Below are positions 5,061 to 7,936 of a stretch of DNA of 7,936 nucleotides, one piece after another. The translations under genes were made by a program, and so were the position numbers. The notes beneath the pieces are model-generated. The model did not search any database. It was not told the origin of the DNA and saw only the letters and a program-made list of their open reading frames with translations. The stretch spans positions 1-7,936 of the forward strand of contig DAOVUU010000099.1 of assembly GCA_030632405.1 (NCBI GenBank). Direction: 5' to 3'. Position 1 is the first letter of the stretch; every line of letters starts with the position of its first letter. This DNA is from Desulfobulbaceae bacterium (GTDB taxonomy: Bacteria > Desulfobacterota > Desulfobulbia > Desulfobulbales > Desulfocapsaceae).

Positions 5061-5618
5061 TCATTTTGTCTTATACACACAGTAAATGGAACCCTCCAGG
5101 TTTATAAACATAGTTACCCTACGGCCGCCAGCAAAGCTTCTAAAAAAATATGTGAGGTTACCCTCCGGTGTAACAACGATAGCACCACCAAGCTGTAAGG
5201 CATGACCCTGAAGCGAACCGGGTATGAAACCCGATCTAAGAGCCGAAAAACTCTGGGTAAAGGATTTCACCCCGATAATATCGCTAAGTCCTCTTTTAAA
5301 CTTCAAAATTTTGTAGGCATCCCGGGTGGGATCGGTGAGCAAGATGCCCCGGTAACCTGTCACGTCCCTGAATTTTTTCAGATCCTTAACCTTGCCATTA
5401 CCGACAACAATGAGTTGTGCTCCTCGTTGTGAAAAATCATTTTTACACTCAGTTAGTTCAGCAACCTGCTGACGGCAAATTACTCAACCAAAGTGACGAA
5501 CAAAAACCAAGACGGCGGTCCCCTTTTGCCACAAGGTGGAAAGTTGGATTGCCTCTTCGCATTCATCATAGGCTGTTAGGGAACCGAGCCGTTCAACAGA
5601 AATCTCATACTGAACCAT
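5061..5618 (-). CDS. AhpC/TSA-like redox protein, probable selenoprotein with in-frame UGA (Sec45)
   Basis: From ATG 5618, six bases after a strong AGGAGG, the frame runs 185 codons to TGA at 5063-5061 if the UGA at 5486-5484 (codon 45) is read as selenocysteine. Around it the protein reads VLVFVRHFG-U-VICRQQV, where the peroxiredoxin-like AhpC/TSA (PRXL2/SelL-type) family has RHFGCxxCR. So Sec replaces the redox-active Cys and Cys48 is retained (U-x-x-C). The downstream half has family blocks: GNGKVKDLKKF (73-83), LLTDPTRDAYKILKFKRGL (about 91-109) and QGHALQLGGAIVV (about 131-143). Expected role: a cytosolic thiol/selenol peroxidase or reductase. It is the first gene of an operon with the SDR. 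The C-terminus after Tyr157 is atypical: one base fewer in a T7 run would give LEALLAAVG and a stop at 5114. Alternatives are a nonsense mutation in a decaying gene, or a sequencing error. Confidence 0.78.
5451..5489 (-). promoter_or_regulatory. Candidate bacterial SECIS element
   Basis: Read on the minus strand, TCAGCA-GGT-TGCTGA (5472-5458) forms a perfect six-pair hairpin with GGU at the apex. The first loop G is 18 bases after the UGA. Bacterial SECIS elements lie directly 3' of the UGA within the coding sequence and present G-U in a small apical loop to SelB. A weaker outer stem may form between GGTTG (5489-5485, including the first two bases of UGA) and TAACT (5455-5451). This gives a structure of about 39 bases, close to the size of the E. 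coli fdhF element. The hairpin is seen directly; the function is inferred. Confidence 0.6.
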
Positions 5619-5885
5619 CTCATCCTCCTTGCATATGGAAATATTGAAGACTTAAACTGGTGATACCCACTCTCCAGATTAGCTGTACTAGAAAACCTTT
5701 GCATAAAGAAGAGAATAAGCATTTTTATGTAGAAGGATACACTGCAACTTCTAGGAGGTTTAGGCAAGGCAGAATGGAAACAATTCCATTTGCACTGTGT
5801 CTTTCCGGCAAGCCTGCCTATCCTGCCTACACCAGCTATGGTATAATGTTGCCGGGAGGCATGTGCACCGTGTTTCTGCTTAACA
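5619..5885. other. Region between the transposase and the selenoprotein operon
   Basis: No gene is supported. It should contain the left end of the IS66-type transposon and the promoter of the selenoprotein operon. Because the other transposon end is outside the window, I cannot fix the IS boundary. Visible structures are AATGGAA-ACAA-TTCCATT (5773-5790), a perfect 7-bp hairpin, and CCGGCAA (5805-5811) with TTGCCGG (5849-5855). The strong ribosome site AGGAGG is at 5625-5630. Confidence 0.45.
5773..5790. repeat. Perfect 7-bp inverted repeat (hairpin or operator)
   Basis: AATGGAA and TTCCATT are separated by ACAA. The hairpin lies about 155 bases upstream of the selenoprotein start and 96 bases beyond the transposase stop. 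There is no U tract, so it is not a typical terminator. It could be an operator, part of a transposon end, or chance. Confidence 0.3.
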
Positions 5886-7436
5886 TCAAGAAGATTTCAG
5901 GTTTTCCTGGTAATTCCAGGGCAACCACAGATGCGGATTTTTAAAAAGAGCGGAGGAGTTTTTCTGGAGTGCAGTCAAATACAGGTAGGGATTGATTTTT
6001 GAAAGAGTGCAGGTATGGATGAGGCTCATAAACATGTCGCCGATATATGCCCCGTGTTCAGTTTTGTAGAAGAGAGAATTTTTTCTGTGTAAAATTGCCA
6101 TTTTGAGGCTTCTTTCGCAAACATTGTTGTCCAACGGCGCTTTTTCAACTGTAAGAAAAAGAGTCAATTCCTGCCAATGGTTGAGCATATACTTTATTGC
6201 CTTGCCCAGGCTGGAGTTTGGTTCGATTTTTTTGTTATCAATCTGTTTGTCCAACCAATGATGGAGTTCTTCCATTAATGGCCCACTGTTGTTTTGATGA
6301 AAGTGCAATCTCTGTTTTGGTGTCATGCCTTTTTCTGAAGTGATCGCATCATTGTGATACACTTCCCCCAGTGTTTCCAGGACATACAGGCATTCTTCAG
6401 GGAAATCATTTGCAACGTCCACAAAATTCCTCCGACCGTGGACTAGGCAATTTGACAGTATGGTTTGGAACTCCCCGGAAAAATTACGTGAAAGTGCATC
6501 ACACATCTGAATCGGAGGATCCAGGCCTTTTTTCCGATGGGCCAGAAGCTGGGCCATATTTTCACCAGCATGTTTACGGCCAGTGAAAAACAGTGCTATT
6601 TGACGACCATCATTTATTGAGAGAATACCGGTGGTAAAGATTCCTGTTCGGGAAGATTTTTCGGTATTGTTCTGATTTTCAGCCAGTAACTCCTGGATTT
6701 TCATGATAGTGTCATCATTATGAATAACATCACTCTGGGCTCCCTGTCTGATAAGTTCACTATAGGCAGGGTGAATCTGATCGGCCATCTTCTCGGTTAT
6801 ATCCCACTGGGTAGAGGGTGCAAGAGGTACGCCCATCCCGGCCTGCAATTTGGCAATCCGATTTAAGGGCAATCCACTTCCATATCGCAGAACAGCAAGC
6901 ATGGTAGAGGCAGCTTCATCATATTTCTTAGATCCTGCTTGGACGGGCAAATCAGCAGTGAATATCTTCTCACAGATATTACACCGCAATTTTTCCTGTT
7001 CATAGACAGTTGCCTGAAATGGTGGTGCACCTTTGATACGGACAACAACACCTGGTAGTTGTCTGTAGAGTTTGCCATCATCACAGATGGGACAAGGATC
7101 GCAATGATGCAGAGCGGAGTGAGGAACTTGTATCCTTTCGGCGCCCTCATAATCGTCTGCACCGTTTTTACCATGACCTTTGACTTTATTTTTACGATTA
7201 TCTGTCTTTTTTTTCAGACCGGTTTTTATATTCTTTGTTTTTTCTGTTTTATGGCCGAAAATCATTTTTAACAGTCGCTTGATAGAACTGTTTTTCTCTG
7301 TAAGCGCCTGATCCAGAAGTATAAGTGTGTCGACAAACTCTTTGATGAGTTCATAATCTTCTTGAATAAGTGTGCTATCTTTCACCCGGTCAAGGAGTGC
7401 CTCTGCCTCCCCCATTTCTAACTGTTTTATTTTCAT
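5886..7436 (-). CDS. tnpC: IS66-family transposase (TnpC)
   Basis: This is a 516-residue DDE transposase. From ATG 7436 it has a helical N-terminus (MKIKQLEMGEAEALLDRVKD), a basic linker (about 60-95) and a zinc-finger-like cluster: Cys 112, 115 and 118 (HCDPCPIC) with Cys 152 and 155 (LRCNIC). The catalytic core has Asp241/242 in HNDDT, Asp313 in MCDALSRNF and Glu441 in DNNVCERSLK, the expected D-D-E spacing for IS66. The conserved CLVHGRRNF block lies between, and the usual C-terminus NPYLYLTAL follows. No stop or frameshift is present, so it may be active. ATG 7436 is preferred over GTG 7490 because the DUF4338 stop overlaps it as ATGA. No tnpA or tnpB is visible within the window. Confidence 0.93.
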   Translation of the reverse strand: MKIKQLEMGEAEALLDRVKDSTLIQEDYELIKEFVDTLILLDQALTEKNSSIKRLLKMIFGHKTEKTKNIKTGLKKKTDNRKNKVKGHGKNGADDYEGAERIQVPHSALHHCDPCPICDDGKLYRQLPGVVVRIKGAPPFQATVYEQEKLRCNICEKIFTADLPVQAGSKKYDEAASTMLAVLRYGSGLPLNRIAKLQAGMGVPLAPSTQWDITEKMADQIHPAYSELIRQGAQSDVIHNDDTIMKIQELLAENQNNTEKSSRTGIFTTGILSINDGRQIALFFTGRKHAGENMAQLLAHRKKGLDPPIQMCDALSRNFSGEFQTILSNCLVHGRRNFVDVANDFPEECLYVLETLGEVYHNDAITSEKGMTPKQRLHFHQNNSGPLMEELHHWLDKQIDNKKIEPNSSLGKAIKYMLNHWQELTLFLTVEKAPLDNNVCERSLKMAILHRKNSLFYKTEHGAYIGDMFMSLIHTCTLSKINPYLYLTALQKNSSALFKNPHLWLPWNYQENLKSS

Positions 7437-7936
7437 TGCACGGATCCAGACAATTGGCTGCGAAAATCTGCGCACAGAGGATATAACCACACACTCTTTA
7501 CAGGAAATTCGCCTTTTTTTTGCCCTAACTTTCCTCTACCGCAGGTATCTCCAACGCAGGTCCAATTTGCAGCTTTATAGCAGGTTCCTTGAAAACGTTG
7601 CTTTTCAACGAAAGTCTCGAGTAATACCGGGCGATAGTTATACCTCTTTTCCCAGTCAGAACCGATTTGTCTGCTGACCAGCGATAATATTTTTGATGCC
7701 AGATTCTTGGAATGTATCCAGGGAAGGATCAGAAATCTGGCGTTGTTGATGATCAAATGGAGATTCTTTTCCCGTGTCGGGTTATTCCAGCCAATGTATT
7801 TATCGCGGGGTGCTGTAGTCCAGGCTGCAGCACCAAAACCCAACAGAGCAAGAATCTGTCCCTCTGATTTAACAATATATCTCAGCTGTGCACCCGGTAG
7901 AGTTTTATAGCTCAGGTAATGATAGCGGTCGATAAA
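7433..7936 (-). CDS. DUF4338 (DruA-like) protein, transposon-borne (3' part only)
   Basis: The frame is open from the right edge to TGA at 7435-7433, giving 167 codons, so the 5' part is missing. Landmarks are YHYLSYKTLPGAQLRYIV, LLGFGAAAWTTAPRDKYIGW, LHLIINNARFLILPW, YNYRPVLLETFVEKQRF and GTCYKAANWTCVGDTCGRGK. They match DUF4338, the domain of DruA from the Druantia anti-phage locus. From general knowledge, the domain is also common beside transposases. Its biochemical activity is not established to my knowledge. Its stop overlaps the IS66 TnpC start (ATGA), so both are likely co-translated as parts of one transposon. I see no other Druantia genes, so a defence role is not supported here. 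The frame is intact as far as it can be seen. Confidence 0.88.
   Translation of the reverse strand, partial: FIDRYHYLSYKTLPGAQLRYIVKSEGQILALLGFGAAAWTTAPRDKYIGWNNPTREKNLHLIINNARFLILPWIHSKNLASKILSLVSRQIGSDWEKRYNYRPVLLETFVEKQRFQGTCYKAANWTCVGDTCGRGKLGQKKGEFPVKSVWLYPLCADFRSQLSGSVQ

Noticed and set aside
5061..5363. 100-codon ORF taken as a complete gene
   Set aside because: It starts at an internal GTG in the middle of the peroxiredoxin-like fold with no ribosome site. The full frame begins at 5618 and passes the UGA.
5841..5846. TATAAT on the plus strand as a promoter -10
   Set aside because: No suitable -35 lies at 16-18 bases, and no plus-strand gene follows.
7437..7490. GTG start for TnpC, adding 18 residues
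   Set aside because: It would overlap the end of DUF4338 extensively, and the extra residues look non-native. The ATGA overlap supports ATG 7436.
7433..7936. A Druantia anti-phage island
   Set aside because: Only the DruA-like domain is present, directly coupled to a transposase. No DruB to DruE-type genes are visible.
1..7936. CRISPR array, tRNA or rRNA genes
   Set aside because: No regularly spaced repeats of the right size and no tRNA or rRNA signatures were seen by eye. A tRNA or CRISPR scan would settle this.

Overview
The window looks like an accessory stretch of a mesophilic, moderately AT-rich bacterial chromosome. The best guess is an anaerobic Desulfobacterota-type organism. That guess rests on a probable selenocysteine codon in a peroxiredoxin-like gene, a Tat-exported substrate-binding protein, a group II intron, and an IS66-type transposase coupled to a DUF4338 gene. 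No rRNA, tRNA or CRISPR array was seen, so the taxonomy is inference.

Layout, left to right. (1) Positions 1-427, minus strand: 5' part of a Tat-exported solute-binding protein of the 4,5-dihydroxyphthalate decarboxylase-like family, running off the left edge. (2) Positions 877-1827, plus strand: a divergent AraC-family regulator, with an AT-rich repeat between the two genes that could be an operator. (3) About 2112-3346, plus strand: a dead group II intron. Domain I, domain V and domain VI are recognisable. The reverse transcriptase is reduced to a 24-codon N-terminal stub. Domain V is split by a 388-bp element (2892-3279) with 13-bp terminal inverted repeats, an apparent 6-bp target duplication and the first codons of a tyrosine-recombinase-like gene. 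(4) Positions 3591-4196, plus strand: a nitroreductase-family flavoprotein. (5) Positions 4323-4422: a short repeat-bounded segment between convergent genes. (6) Positions 4419-5618, minus strand: a two-gene redox operon made of an AhpC/TSA-like thiol/selenol protein with an in-frame UGA, then a small NAD(P)-binding SDR-type protein. (7) Positions 5886-7936, minus strand: a transposon with a DUF4338 (DruA-like) gene whose stop overlaps the start of an IS66-family TnpC (ATGA).

The main result is the gene at 5061-5618. Conventional ORF calling gives only a 100-residue C-terminal piece. Reading upstream through one UGA restores a 185-residue protein with a strong Shine-Dalgarno. The UGA sits where the family has its redox-active cysteine (RHFG-U-VIC-R), and a SECIS-like hairpin follows at the expected distance. 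Its C-terminus may be altered by a slip in a T7 run, so both an active selenoprotein and a decaying gene remain possible.

The regulator and binding protein probably form one uptake/regulation pair. The nitroreductase, the selenoprotein candidate and the SDR form a loose redox/stress group. The intron, the nested 388-bp element and the IS66/DUF4338 transposon show that this is a site of repeated mobile-element insertion.
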